DNA of 64,000 nt from Rhodospirillales bacterium (lineage in GTDB: Bacteria > Pseudomonadota > Alphaproteobacteria > Rhodospirillales > Thalassospiraceae): contig JAHQVT010000006.1 in NCBI GenBank assembly GCA_019634165.1, positions 558,001-622,000 on the forward strand. Direction: 5' to 3'. Each line of letters begins with the position of its first letter. Positions within the stretch are counted from its first letter, which is position 1. Under the pieces are notes generated by a model. That model did not search any database. It saw only the letters and a list, made by a program, of their open reading frames with translations, and was not told the origin of the DNA. Both the position numbers and the translations under genes were made by a program. Below, one piece after another: positions 18,145 through 27,209 of this stretch.

Positions 18145-18528
18145 ATGCAACCACGCCACATGAAATTCCTGTCGATCCTGATGCTGTCGGCAGCATTGAC
18201 CCTGACGCTACTTTTTCCGCCAAACCCTGCACGGGCAGCGGAACTCCTGATGCTAGAACAGCAAGGGTGTGCGTGGTGCGTCCGTTGGCACAAAGAAATT
18301 GGCGAAGCATATCCCAATACCGAACAGGGAAAGCGCGCTCCACTGCGGCGCATCGATATCCACAAAAAATGGCCTGACGACCTTGAAAACATCAGAATTG
18401 AACGGACAACACCCACCTTCATTCTGATCGATGACAACAAAGAAATCGCACGACTAAGGGGATATCCCGGAGATCATTTCTTTTGGCCCCTACTTGATGA
18501 GATGCTCTCGCAATTGCCGAACCGATAG
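18145..18528 (+). CDS. soxS: Periplasmic thioredoxin-like protein SoxS
   Basis: Thiol-disulfide protein of 127 aa, comparable to Paracoccus SoxS, which keeps SoxYZ active by reducing its carrier arm. It has an export signal (about 7-31, PARAAE end), redox motif GCAWC (Cys42, Cys45) and cis-Pro area TTPTFILID. The frame is open from 18088; 18145 (MQPRH) or 18160 (MKFLS) are both possible starts and neither has a clear Shine-Dalgarno. It lies before soxR, facing away from soxV. Confidence 0.85.
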   Translation: MQPRHMKFLSILMLSAALTLTLLFPPNPARAAELLMLEQQGCAWCVRWHKEIGEAYPNTEQGKRAPLRRIDIHKKWPDDLENIRIERTTPTFILIDDNKEIARLRGYPGDHFFWPLLDEMLSQLPNR

Positions 18529-18642
18529 GAAAGCTGTATATTCGATTTGATGCACAGCAACCTTTGGTGTATTGGATGCTTTGACAGTGTTTTCTGACAT
18601 TTTCCGGGCGCAAGCCCACCCTACAGCCGAGCAGAGGAAACG

Positions 18643-19005
18643 ATGGCCCTACCACGTTTCAAGCAAAATATGGACCCGACCGAAGCTGAAGCGCTTCTAA
18701 GGCAGGCCCGCAAGGCAAGCGAGATGCTCAAAGCATTGTCGCATGAAACACGCTTGCTCATTCTTTGCATCTTGCAGGAAGGCGAAAAGTCGGTTTCTGA
18801 TCTCGAAGAAATCTTATCCATGCCGCAAGCCGTGGTATCGCAACAACTGGCGCGCCTGCGCATTGACGGCCTTGTCGCAGCACGCCGTGACGGGCGCATG
18901 ATTCATTACCGCATCGTTGATGCGGAGATGGCGACAATCATCGGCACCCTGTATGATTTGTTCTGCGCCCCCGTCCGCATTGACGAAAAAGCTGCTGCTG
19001 AATAA
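18643..19005 (+). CDS. soxR: ArsR-type sulfur-responsive repressor SoxR
   Basis: Winged-helix repressor of sox genes, 120 aa. ArsR core: LKALSHETRLLILCILQEG, then the recognition helix SMPQAVVSQQLARLR, and the wing RRDGRMIHYRI. Cys42 and Cys108 are at the two places where SoxR-type ArsR proteins have conserved cysteines that react with persulfide or polysulfide, which separates it from metal-sensing ArsR. AGAGGAAA lies before the ATG. A soxT-like permease gene follows 110 nt downstream. Confidence 0.88.
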   Translation: MALPRFKQNMDPTEAEALLRQARKASEMLKALSHETRLLILCILQEGEKSVSDLEEILSMPQAVVSQQLARLRIDGLVAARRDGRMIHYRIVDAEMATIIGTLYDLFCAPVRIDEKAAAE

Positions 19006-19115
19006 TTAACCAGTTCTCCATCATCCCAAAAGCTACCTTGAATTACCGCGCAAAAACCGCCACGCTTTCCTCAGCCTTAAGTAAAAACACAATCAATAAG
19101 GCATGAGGAAACGTA

Positions 19116-20210
19116 ATGATGGGCTTGGATAATCCGTGGGCCTTGCCACTTTTCGGAATACTAACCGGCATCGTGGTGGGTTTTGTGGCCAGACGACAGC
19201 ATTTTTGCACCATGGCAGCACTCGAACGCTATTGGTTTGCAAACAACAGTATTGGCCTGCGCGCATGGGTTCTCGCTGCTGTTACGGCCCTGCTCTGCAC
19301 CCAGTCGCTGATTGCGATTGGTGCGATAGATATCAGCCAAAGTTTCTATATCACTGAAAATCTGTCCCTTGTCGGAAGCATCCTGGGCGGCTTGATGTTT
19401 GGCTTTGGCATGGCCTTTGTCGGCACATGCGGATTTGGCGCAATCATCCGCTTAGGCGGTGGCAACTTGCGCGCCTTGGTCGTGCTGACCGGGCTTGGCC
19501 TTGCAGCCATTGCTGCCCAACGCGGTATTACCGGACATTTTCGCGTTTGGGTTCTTGATCCAATGTCTTTTGATTTCACCGCTGCTGGATCCCAATCGAC
19601 CGGTACGATTTTGTCGCAGGCAACCGGTCTTAATCTACAATATCCGCTGGCGCTAATCATTGGCATTACAGCACTTTGGTGGATTTTTCGAAGCTCCGAC
19701 TTCAGGCAAGAACACGCCAAGATATGGGGCGCCCTAATTATCGGTGCATGCATTTCGCTTGGCTGGGTCTGGACCACGACATTTGAGGCACACCTATTTG
19801 TTGAAACCCAGATCGAAGCCGGTTCTTTTGTAACACCGGTTGGCGACACCATCATGCAGATCATCACGGTGACCGGCACCCTACCCGATTATGGTGTTGG
19901 TCTTGTGATTGGTGTGTTTGTCGGTGCAGCCCTGGCTGCATGGAAAAGCAACGACTTGCGCTGGGAAGCCTGCGACGACGCCCGCGAACTTGGGCGCCAT
20001 CTATTAGGGGCATTTTTGATGGGAACCGGCGGTGTCTTTGCGCTTGGCTGTACAATCGGCCAAGGGGTGAGCGCCTTTTCCGTTATGGCGATATCATCAC
20101 CGATCGTGATGATATCCATTGCAATTGGCGCTCGTGTTGGCCTTGGCGTTTTGCTTGAAGGTTCCCCTTTTGGCTTCCTACGCGCCATTTCATTTCGCAA
20201 AAATGGCTAA
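19116..20210 (+). CDS. soxT: YeeE/YedE-type sulfur-compound permease (SoxT-like)
   Basis: Polytopic membrane protein of 364 aa made of two related halves. Cys31 (RRQHFCTMAAL), Cys105 (FVGTCGFGAIIRLGGG) and Cys312 (FALGCTIGQGVSAFS) match the three pore cysteines of the thiosulfate carrier YeeE. Together with its place after soxR this suggests import of thiosulfate or a sulfane-sulfur signal into the cytoplasm, where SoxR could sense it. The symbol follows soxSRT loci in other bacteria and is not proven. GAGGAA precedes the start. Confidence 0.8.
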   Translation: MMGLDNPWALPLFGILTGIVVGFVARRQHFCTMAALERYWFANNSIGLRAWVLAAVTALLCTQSLIAIGAIDISQSFYITENLSLVGSILGGLMFGFGMAFVGTCGFGAIIRLGGGNLRALVVLTGLGLAAIAAQRGITGHFRVWVLDPMSFDFTAAGSQSTGTILSQATGLNLQYPLALIIGITALWWIFRSSDFRQEHAKIWGALIIGACISLGWVWTTTFEAHLFVETQIEAGSFVTPVGDTIMQIITVTGTLPDYGVGLVIGVFVGAALAAWKSNDLRWEACDDARELGRHLLGAFLMGTGGVFALGCTIGQGVSAFSVMAISSPIVMISIAIGARVGLGVLLEGSPFGFLRAISFRKNG

Positions 20211-20216
20211 TGCGGA

Positions 20217-21155
20217 TTACGCGTTAACCGCAAATCCATAGGCCGAACCAGAACGCTCTATCACCCCCAATCCAGGGTGTGGCAAATGGAATCCAATGAT
20301 TTTCGATTGATCAACAGCTAATCGGTCCAGCAATTTCGTGCGGGTCCGTATGCCATGATCAGGATCCTGATCTGAGCCACTTGGCCATTCCGGATGAGCA
20401 AGAGAAACGGCAACATTGGTGATTGCATCCCCGACAACCAGAACACTGTTTGATCCATCATGGATCATAAAGGATGTATGACCAGGTGTATGACCGGCGG
20501 TATCAACCGCCTCAACACCCGGCGTGACTTCCGCACCATATTCAAACAGCTCAATACGGTCCTCAAGATGCGCCATGCGGTTGCGGGCACCAACCACAAA
20601 GCTTTTCCGCGCTTCTGGTGTTTTGGCAAGCGTATCTTCGGCCTGCCAGTAATCCCATTCTGCACGGTTCATGTGATAGCGCGCGTCGGTAAACACGAAA
20701 TCATCAAAATCATCGATCAATCCCCACAAATGATCTGGATGCGCGTGGGTAAAGACAACATCGGTAATGTCATCAGGTGCATAACCGGCATCTTCAATAT
20801 TTTCCAAAAGCTTCCCGGCAGAAGGCATAAAGTTTGGTCCTGACCCGACATCAAACATAACCACACGATCGCCCCGCCGCAGAATAGTGATATTGCAATC
20901 CGGGGTCAGCGCATCGGTCGCAAGCCCTTGCTGTTTAAGCAGTGCGATCAATGCATCTTGCGGCGCCTCTGGAAACGCAAATGACAGCGGTAACAATAAG
21001 TTACCATCTGAAACAACCGTTATGTCGCCGTCGACCATTGGAAGGTTTCCAACGGCCCGGCCAAGACCGGGGGAAAGTCCTGTCACCCCCAGCCCAGCCA
21101 ACGCCAATGAGGACTTCAAAACATCGCGGCGATGCCACAAACCGTTTCCAGACAT
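20217..21155 (-). CDS. soxH: SoxH-like MBL-fold metallo-hydrolase, Tat-exported
   Basis: Metallo-beta-lactamase-fold hydrolase of 312 aa with the zinc motif THAHPDHLWG, a second His in TAGHTPGHTSF, VVGDAITN and a late His in GFHLPHPG. The N-terminus WHRRDVLKSSLALAGLG resembles a Tat signal, so it probably acts in the periplasm. The start at 21155 follows GGAGGAAGTA. It converges on soxT with a 6-nt gap. SoxH of Paracoccus is not essential for thiosulfate oxidation, and the substrate is unknown. Confidence 0.72.
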   Translation of the reverse strand: MSGNGLWHRRDVLKSSLALAGLGVTGLSPGLGRAVGNLPMVDGDITVVSDGNLLLPLSFAFPEAPQDALIALLKQQGLATDALTPDCNITILRRGDRVVMFDVGSGPNFMPSAGKLLENIEDAGYAPDDITDVVFTHAHPDHLWGLIDDFDDFVFTDARYHMNRAEWDYWQAEDTLAKTPEARKSFVVGARNRMAHLEDRIELFEYGAEVTPGVEAVDTAGHTPGHTSFMIHDGSNSVLVVGDAITNVAVSLAHPEWPSGSDQDPDHGIRTRTKLLDRLAVDQSKIIGFHLPHPGLGVIERSGSAYGFAVNA

Positions 21156-21370
21156 TACTTCCTCCATACATATTGTTTTTTGCATGAATGCACTTGCAGT
21201 TGATTTGGTCAACAGAAAAACACACAAGGAAAAAGTTAAATGCTCTGCGCGCAGTCATCACACGGCCCCCTCCGCACACAATCAAACGGCATGAGGGCTT
21301 TTGTCTGGGGGAGATTCGTAATTAAAGATCAGATAGTTAATCAAAACACTAAAAGCAGAACAAGCGACCT

Positions 21371-21859
21371 TTAATGTCGATCACTGCTTTTTTCGACAAT
21401 AACACCATGATCAAGTACCGGGGCAACATCGATATCACTGGCATCCATCATACCCGAAACACGCTGTAACGCCGCAATCAGGAACGTTTGTTCCCATTCC
21501 TCAAGACCATTGAAATTGTCCGAAAAACGGTCGTGAAGCGCCATTGGCGCGCGCTCAAGTATGGCACGCCCCTGATCGGTTAGACGAACAAACACTTTGC
21601 GCTTGTCTCGATCTCCACGTTCACGTGTTACAAGCTCCATCGCCTGAAGTTTATCAACCAGCGACGTCGTTGATGCCTGCGCAAGATTAACCTTGGCCGC
21701 AATTTGCCCAACCGTCATTTCACCAAATTCTTCCAGTGACTGCAAAACCAGAAGCTGTGAGGTTTTTAACCCGGTGATTTTACCAAGTTTTTTGGCGTGA
21801 ATATCACTCGCACGTAGAATACGGCGAATAGAGATCAACGCTTCATGCAATTTATCCAT
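21371..21859 (-). CDS. ectR: MarR-type regulator EctR of ectoine synthesis
   Basis: MarR family winged-helix protein, 162 aa. Key stretches: TGLKTSQLLVLQSLEEFGEM, VGQIAAKVNLAQASTTSLVDKL (recognition helix) and the wing RERGDRDKRKVFVRLT. It is divergent from ectA, which is the EctR position known in methylotrophs and other ectoine producers, where it represses ectABC-ask. The long intergenic region has a palindrome at the predicted ectA transcription start. Confidence 0.85.
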   Translation of the reverse strand: MDKLHEALISIRRILRASDIHAKKLGKITGLKTSQLLVLQSLEEFGEMTVGQIAAKVNLAQASTTSLVDKLQAMELVTRERGDRDKRKVFVRLTDQGRAILERAPMALHDRFSDNFNGLEEWEQTFLIAALQRVSGMMDASDIDVAPVLDHGVIVEKSSDRH

Positions 21860-22183
21860 TATGACGTTCCGGGCATCGATTATTGTTCTGCTGCAAAAGC
21901 CCTTGTAGCCGTAGAAGCGGCAATTCGCAACGGTTTAAGCGTTATGCGCATCAACACATGAAATATTATTTCATCGATTTTCGTTACTTTAATGAAAGAT
22001 TATTTCCTGTAATGCGACATATTAATATCGAAGTTCGATAAATCATTCTTTCCTTGTTTTTCAATAGTTTATTGAGCGTAACAGGAAATTCACAGTCGAG
22101 GGGTTGATCAATTTCAATCGATATTCTATACAACTGTCGCGACAAGAATGATCGTGTATCGAAATAACAGAGCAGGCAGACCG
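21860..22183. promoter_or_regulatory. Divergent ectR/ectA control region with promoter and palindrome
   Basis: 324 nt without a gene. For ectA I see TTGATC (22104-22109), 17 nt, then TATACA (22127-22132), an acceptable sigma-70 type promoter. Three bases on comes the perfect palindrome TGTCGCGACA (22135-22144), placed about where transcription would begin, a good spot for an EctR operator. The -35 box also lies within the palindrome TTGATCAA (22104-22111). Promoter and operator roles are inferred. Confidence 0.5.
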
Positions 22184-22732
22184 ATGAAGATTGCCAACAC
22201 AAACGGCAATACCGGGCACAAAGCCAACCTGATTATCCGAAAACCCAAGGCCACTGACGGCGCGACGGTTAATAGTCTGATCGCTGAATGTAAGCCTCTT
22301 GATGAAAATTCGATGTATTGCAATCTGCTGCAGTGCTCGCATTTTGCGGACACATGCGCGGTTGCCGAACTGGATGGCGAAGCCGTTGGCTTTGTGTCTG
22401 GCTACATCGTCCCAAACAAACCTGAGCAGCTTTTTATCTGGCAGGTCGCAGTCTCCCCGAAAGCCCGTGGCCTTCGGCTTGGAAAACGCTTGATCCTTGA
22501 CATTCTGGATCGCTCGGCATGCCATAACGTGTCCGAACTGAACACGACGATTACGTCAACCAACGCCCCGTCACAGGGTGTGTTCCGTTCCGTCGCACGT
22601 GAGCTTGGCGCCGACGTCAAACGCAAAGTTCAATTCGAACGTGAAACGCACTTCGAAGGTGCCGCTGCCAGTGAAATTCTGTGGCAAATCGGCCCATTCG
22701 AACGCGAAGACGTCGAACGCGTCGCGGCCTGA
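22184..22732 (+). CDS. ectA: L-2,4-diaminobutyrate N-acetyltransferase EctA
   Basis: GNAT acetyltransferase for the second step of ectoine synthesis, making N-gamma-acetyl-diaminobutyrate from acetyl-CoA. 182 aa from the ATG at 22184; an earlier in-frame ATG at 22148 would lie almost at the predicted promoter. Family stretches: LIIRKPKATDGATVNSLI, PLDENSMYCNLLQCSHF, the acetyl-CoA loop VSPKARGLRLGKRL and TSTNAPSQGVFRSVA. First gene of ectABC-ask. Confidence 0.95.
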   Translation: MKIANTNGNTGHKANLIIRKPKATDGATVNSLIAECKPLDENSMYCNLLQCSHFADTCAVAELDGEAVGFVSGYIVPNKPEQLFIWQVAVSPKARGLRLGKRLILDILDRSACHNVSELNTTITSTNAPSQGVFRSVARELGADVKRKVQFERETHFEGAAASEILWQIGPFEREDVERVAA

Positions 22733-22858
22733 TCCAAACAAACCAAATTTCACCGCCTTGATGCACCGAACAATATGGCCGCTTGCGGAACATCCTGCAC
22801 GTCAGAACGTTTGGCATGACAGGTGGATTTGACTTTTCCCAATCTGAAAGAGGGAACT

Positions 22859-24142
22859 ATGACTGTATTTGATCGCCTTGAATCGGAAGTTCAGAGCTAC
22901 GCACGCTCCTTCCCCGTTACTTTTGACAAAGCCGAAGGCGCTTGGCTGACCGATGATAACGGAAACCGTTATCTCGATTTTCTCGCTGGTGCCGGTAGCC
23001 TTAACTATGGCCATAATCATCCGGTCCTGCAGGAAAAGCTGATTGATTACATCAAGTCAAATGGCATTACCCACGGTCTGGACATGCATACCAAGGCCAA
23101 GGAAGCCTTCCTAAACGCACTTGAAACCAAAATCCTCAAGCCGCGCGACATGGAATACAAAGTTCAGTTCACTGGTCCGACCGGCACCAATGCTGTTGAA
23201 GCGGCCCTGAAACTTGCACGCCGCGTCAAAGGCCGTGAAACCATCATTTCGTTCACCAACGGCTTCCATGGCTGCACGCTTGGTTCGCTTGCCATTACCG
23301 GCAATGAGCACCATCGTGGTGCCGCTGGCGTATCGCTTGATAATGCTGTTGCGGTTCCGTTTGATGGCTATATGGGCGATGGCGCAGATACCACCGAGTA
23401 TCTTGATCGCGTTCTTTCGGACAATTCCAGCGGTATCGCCCTTCCGGCTGCAGTGATTGTTGAAACCCTTCAGGGTGAAGGTGGCCTGAACGCGGCTGAC
23501 TTTGGTTGGTTGAAAAACCTTGAGAAAGTCTGCCGCAAGCACGACATCCTGCTGATTGTCGATGACATTCAGGCTGGTTGTGGTCGTACCGGTACGTTCT
23601 TTAGCTTCGAACCGGCCGGCATCAAGCCGGACATGGTCACCCTGTCGAAATCGCTGTCGGCTTATGGTCTTCCGCTTGCAGTTGTTCTGATTAAACCGGA
23701 ATTTGATGTGTGGCATCCGGGTGAACATAACGGCACCTTCCGTGGCAACAACCACGCATTTGTAACCGCGACTGCAGCCCTTGACCATTTTTGGTCGGAT
23801 GACCAATTCGCCTCCGATGTGCGCGACAAGGCCGAATTCCTTGGCAACCGCCTTGATGAGATCGCCGAACGTTATGGCGATGGCAAGCTTTATCGCAAAG
23901 GCCGCGGCCTGATGCAGGGTATCTGCTTTGAAAGCGGCAAACTGGCATCAAAAGTCACCAAGGAATGCTTCAAGCATAATCTTGTGATTGAAACCAGTGG
24001 TCCGGAAGATGAGGTTGTCAAATGCCTTGTACCGTTGATCATCACCAAGCAAGATCTTGCACATGGTCTGGACATCCTTGAATTGGCAACGGCCAAAGCC
24101 ATGGGCAAGGATGTTGTACCAGCCAAAGCAGCAGCTGAATAA
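22859..24142 (+). CDS. ectB: Diaminobutyrate-2-oxoglutarate transaminase EctB
   Basis: PLP enzyme making L-2,4-diaminobutyrate from aspartate semialdehyde and glutamate, the first ectoine step. 427 aa, family length. The PLP lysine is Lys264 in TLSKSLSAYGLPL; Asp235 in LLIVDDIQAGCGRTG contacts the cofactor ring. GAGGGA precedes the ATG at 22859; the frame to 22823 lacks such a site. The 126-nt gap after ectA holds no gene. Confidence 0.96.
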   Translation: MTVFDRLESEVQSYARSFPVTFDKAEGAWLTDDNGNRYLDFLAGAGSLNYGHNHPVLQEKLIDYIKSNGITHGLDMHTKAKEAFLNALETKILKPRDMEYKVQFTGPTGTNAVEAALKLARRVKGRETIISFTNGFHGCTLGSLAITGNEHHRGAAGVSLDNAVAVPFDGYMGDGADTTEYLDRVLSDNSSGIALPAAVIVETLQGEGGLNAADFGWLKNLEKVCRKHDILLIVDDIQAGCGRTGTFFSFEPAGIKPDMVTLSKSLSAYGLPLAVVLIKPEFDVWHPGEHNGTFRGNNHAFVTATAALDHFWSDDQFASDVRDKAEFLGNRLDEIAERYGDGKLYRKGRGLMQGICFESGKLASKVTKECFKHNLVIETSGPEDEVVKCLVPLIITKQDLAHGLDILELATAKAMGKDVVPAKAAAE

Positions 24143-24209
24143 AACAAGTTTGGGAGATGCTTGCGGGCATCGCCCTGCCCCACACACCAAATAATTCAAA
24201 GAGTTAAAT

Positions 24210-24611
24210 ATGATTGTTCGCACACTGAAAGAATGTGAAGCATCCGGTCGCCGTGTCGTATCGGATAACTGGGAAAGTACGCGCCTGTCACTTGCTGATG
24301 ATGGCATGGGTTTCTCATTCCACGTCACGACCATCTATGCCGGAACCGAGACCGAAATTTGCTACGCCAATCATTTCGAGACTGTCTATTGCATTTCGGG
24401 CAATGGCGAAGTCGAAACCATCGAAGATGGCAAAAAATACAAAATCGTCCCGGGTACGGTTTACATCCTCAATAAGAATGACCGCCATTATTTGCGCGGT
24501 GGCACCGAAGATATGGTTGTGGCTTGCGCCTTCAACCCGCCGCTGAATGGCCGTGAAGTCCATGATGAAAATGGTGTCTACCCGCTCGATGGCGACGCAC
24601 TCGCCAGCTGA
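24210..24611 (+). CDS. ectC: L-ectoine synthase EctC
   Basis: Cupin-fold enzyme that closes N-gamma-acetyl-diaminobutyrate to ectoine. 133 aa, normal length. Signature stretches: [20 protein letters not shown], the cupin metal area [19 protein letters not shown], and [15 protein letters not shown]. It follows ectB by 67 nt. No ectoine hydroxylase (ectD) is present in the window, so hydroxyectoine synthesis is not supported here. Confidence 0.97.
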   Translation: MIVRTLKECEASGRRVVSDNWESTRLSLADDGMGFSFHVTTIYAGTETEICYANHFETVYCISGNGEVETIEDGKKYKIVPGTVYILNKNDRHYLRGGTEDMVVACAFNPPLNGREVHDENGVYPLDGDALAS

Positions 24612-24619
24612 TAATCTTG

Positions 24620-24648
24620 TTTGGGGCGGCCAATACGACCGCCCCAAA
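24620..24648 (+). promoter_or_regulatory. Intercistronic hairpin between ectC and ask
   Basis: Perfect 10-bp stem TTTGGGGCGG / CCGCCCCAAA with a 9-nt loop in the 86-nt gap. The following bases are A-rich, not U-rich, so it does not look like a normal terminator. It may protect the ectABC message or lower ask expression relative to ectC. Confidence 0.5.
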
Positions 24649-24697
24649 AATTTAACGATCAATCGTTTTCAAAGAATCGCCCCCCAAAGGAGGCAAC

Positions 24698-26203
24698 ATG
24701 CTTTCAGTCCAGAAAAAATCGGACGCTGGGCATAGCGTTCATAAGATCGGTGGTACGTCGATGACGCAGGTTAATGCGGTCATGGACAACATTCTGGTCG
24801 GCAATCGTAGCGAAGAAGAACTGTATAACCGGGTCTTTGTCGTTTCAGCTTATGGCGGTTTCACCGACGTTCTGCTGGAAAACAAGAAAACCGGCGAAGC
24901 AGGCGTCTATCAGCTTTATGCCGGGTCGGAAACCGATTGGGCCTGGGGCGATGCTCTGACCAAAGTTTCTGAAAAAATGTGTGCCATCAACGAAGAAATC
25001 TTTGGTGATGCACCGGAACTTAAATTGGCCAATGCCTTTGTTCAGGAACGCATTGAAGGCACGCGCAGTTGCTTGATGGATCTCCATCGCCTGTGCAGCT
25101 TTGGGCATTTCAAACTTGAAAAGCACCTTTTGACGGTTCGTGAAATGCTTTCGGCCATTGGTGAAGCACATAGCGCGCATAACACAATGCTGCTGCTGCG
25201 TGCCAAGGGTGTAAATGCTGTATTTGCCGACCTTTCAGGGTGGCGCGAACCAGAAGCATCAACCCTTGATGGCCGTATCGGGAAGGTCTTTGAAGATATC
25301 GATCTTTCCAGTCAGCTTGCCATCGCCACGGGCTATGCCCAGTGCAGCGAAGGCCTGATGAGCATCTATGGCCGTGGATATAGCGAAGTGACCTTCTCGC
25401 GCATTGCCTGCCTTACACAAGCGCGCGAAGCTATTATTCACAAGGAATTCCACCTTTCCAGTGCCGATCCGCGCATTGTCGGCGAAGATGCGGTGCGTCC
25501 CATTGGCCGGACCAGCTATGATGTCGCAGATCAGTTGTCAAACATGGGGATGGAAGCCATCCACCCACGTGCTGCCAAGGGTCTTCGTCAGAACGACATT
25601 CCGCTGCGCATCGCCAACACGTTTGAGCCGGAACATCCTGGCACGGTCATTGATGACCACTGGGACCCGGAAAACAGCCGCGTTGAAATCGTAACCGGTG
25701 TTCCGACTGCGTTTGAGATTGAAGTCTTCAATCAGGACATGGTGGGCGTTCCGGGCAGCGAAGAATCAATTCTTAGCGTGCTGAAGCGTTATAAGGTTCC
25801 GACGGTTACCAAGAACCTGAACGCCAACACGATCACGCATTACGTGGTAGCACCGCTCAAGCAAATCCGTCGCTGTGTTGACGAGATCGAAGCCAAACAC
25901 CCCGAAGCGACCGTTCAGACCCGCAAGGTGGCCATTGTTTCGGTCATTGGGGCAAATATCGATCAACCGGGTCTGTTTGCCCGTGCCGTCATGACACTTG
26001 ATGATGCTGGCGTTGAATTGGTGGCGTCCCATTACCCTAGCCGCCGCGTTGATCTGCAATTTGTTGTTGCCGAAGGTGACTTTGACAAAGCAATCATTGC
26101 CCTCCATCGCGGACTGGTCGAAGGTAAAAAAGAAGAAAGCGCATCATCAAAGAAAACCAACGATGTTAGCGCTAACAAACAGGAAAAGCTTAAGGCAGCA
26201 TAA
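24698..26203 (+). CDS. ask: Ectoine-pathway aspartokinase Ask_Ect
   Basis: Dedicated aspartate kinase feeding aspartyl phosphate into ectoine synthesis. 501 aa. It begins with the kinase motif HKIGGTSMTQ and has VFVVSAYGGFTDVL; ACT-type regulatory segments lie near the end (VAIVSVIGANIDQPGLFARA). The C-terminus is a charged Lys/Glu/Ser tail. AAAGGAGG, the best ribosome site in the operon, precedes the ATG. The ectABC-ask order and this divergent kinase type support an isoform less subject to lysine/threonine feedback. Confidence 0.93.
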   Translation: MLSVQKKSDAGHSVHKIGGTSMTQVNAVMDNILVGNRSEEELYNRVFVVSAYGGFTDVLLENKKTGEAGVYQLYAGSETDWAWGDALTKVSEKMCAINEEIFGDAPELKLANAFVQERIEGTRSCLMDLHRLCSFGHFKLEKHLLTVREMLSAIGEAHSAHNTMLLLRAKGVNAVFADLSGWREPEASTLDGRIGKVFEDIDLSSQLAIATGYAQCSEGLMSIYGRGYSEVTFSRIACLTQAREAIIHKEFHLSSADPRIVGEDAVRPIGRTSYDVADQLSNMGMEAIHPRAAKGLRQNDIPLRIANTFEPEHPGTVIDDHWDPENSRVEIVTGVPTAFEIEVFNQDMVGVPGSEESILSVLKRYKVPTVTKNLNANTITHYVVAPLKQIRRCVDEIEAKHPEATVQTRKVAIVSVIGANIDQPGLFARAVMTLDDAGVELVASHYPSRRVDLQFVVAEGDFDKAIIALHRGLVEGKKEESASSKKTNDVSANKQEKLKAA

Positions 26204-26222
26204 GCCAAAGGCATCCAAACAT

Positions 26223-26270
26223 CACAACAAAACCCGCAAGTGCTTTTATAGCCTTGCGGGTTTTGTTGTG
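26223..26270 (+). terminator. Strong terminator of the ectABC-ask operon
   Basis: Perfect 18-bp inverted repeat CACAACAAAACCCGCAAG / CTTGCGGGTTTTGTTGTG with a 12-nt loop, starting 20 nt after the ask stop. The stem contains a T-rich arm, so it can act as a rho-independent terminator. Confidence 0.85.
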
Positions 26271-26354
26271 CCGTGATCTGCCCCTTGTCAGCGATGATGC
26301 GCCGCGATAGGACTAAAAGCAGAATTTGAAAAACCACATCACAGGATCGCCCCC

Positions 26355-27179
26355 ATGAGCACGCATAAAAGCAAAGCCATCAACGACCTTCTTGACGTCA
26401 TGGCCAAGCTGCGTGATCCCGATGATGGATGCCCATGGGATTTGGAACAGGATTTTGCGACCATCGCCCCCTACACCATCGAAGAAGCCTACGAAGTTGC
26501 CGATGCAATTGCCGATGGCGACATGCATGAACTCAAGGGCGAATTGGGGGATTTATTGCTGCAGGTTGTTTTCCATGCCCAGATGGCCAAGGAAGCAGGA
26601 CATTTCGAATTTGAAGATGTCGCCAACAGCATCGTGTCAAAAATGATCAGCCGTCACCCGCATGTGTTTGGCGATGGGGATGCCACGACAACGGATGGTG
26701 TCAATCAGACATGGGAAAAGATCAAGGCCGCTGAACGTGCGCAGAAGGCCGAAACCAAAGGCCATGAACGCCACAGCGCACTTGATGGGGTTGCAAGTGC
26801 CCTACCCGCATTGATGCGCGCTGAAAAACTTACGAAACGTGCGGCACGGGTCGGTTTTGACTGGCCTAGCACCGATGATGTGTTTGATAAACTTCACGAA
26901 GAAATAGACGAACTTAAGGCCGAAATGACCGACACCCCCGATCCAGAACGCCTTCAGGATGAATTGGGTGACATGTTGTTTGTCATGGCCAATCTTGCCC
27001 GAAAGATCGGGGTGGATCCTGAAGTCGCACTGCGCGGCGCGAACCACAAATTCACCAAGCGGTTTCATTTCATAGAAGACGAGCTTGCCCGCGACGGGCG
27101 CACAGCGGCCCAATCTGATCTAAATGAAATGGATGGTCTTTGGAACTTGGCCAAAAAAGTTGAACGCGGCCAAGTCTAA
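26355..27179 (+). CDS. mazG: Nucleoside triphosphate pyrophosphohydrolase MazG
   Basis: Hydrolyses NTPs to NMPs plus pyrophosphate, clearing non-canonical nucleotides and affecting ppGpp. 274 aa with two MazG repeats. The N-terminal one has LRDPDDGCPWDLEQDF, IEEAYEVADAI and the metal-binding GELGDLLLQVVFHAQ. The C-terminal one has LHEEIDELKAEM and DELGDMLFVMANLAR. It stands alone after the ect terminator and converges on an inositol-monophosphatase-family gene. Confidence 0.94.
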   Translation: MSTHKSKAINDLLDVMAKLRDPDDGCPWDLEQDFATIAPYTIEEAYEVADAIADGDMHELKGELGDLLLQVVFHAQMAKEAGHFEFEDVANSIVSKMISRHPHVFGDGDATTTDGVNQTWEKIKAAERAQKAETKGHERHSALDGVASALPALMRAEKLTKRAARVGFDWPSTDDVFDKLHEEIDELKAEMTDTPDPERLQDELGDMLFVMANLARKIGVDPEVALRGANHKFTKRFHFIEDELARDGRTAAQSDLNEMDGLWNLAKKVERGQV

Positions 27180-27209
27180 CCACTTAATCTATAAGCTCCC
27201 CCAATGCCC

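Noticed and set aside
18581-18603. TTGACA promoter for soxR
   Set aside because: A perfect TTGACA is present but no -10 like hexamer follows at 16-18 nt.
23111-23806. Open frame of 231 codons on the minus strand
   Set aside because: It is opposite ectB and has no recognisable domain.
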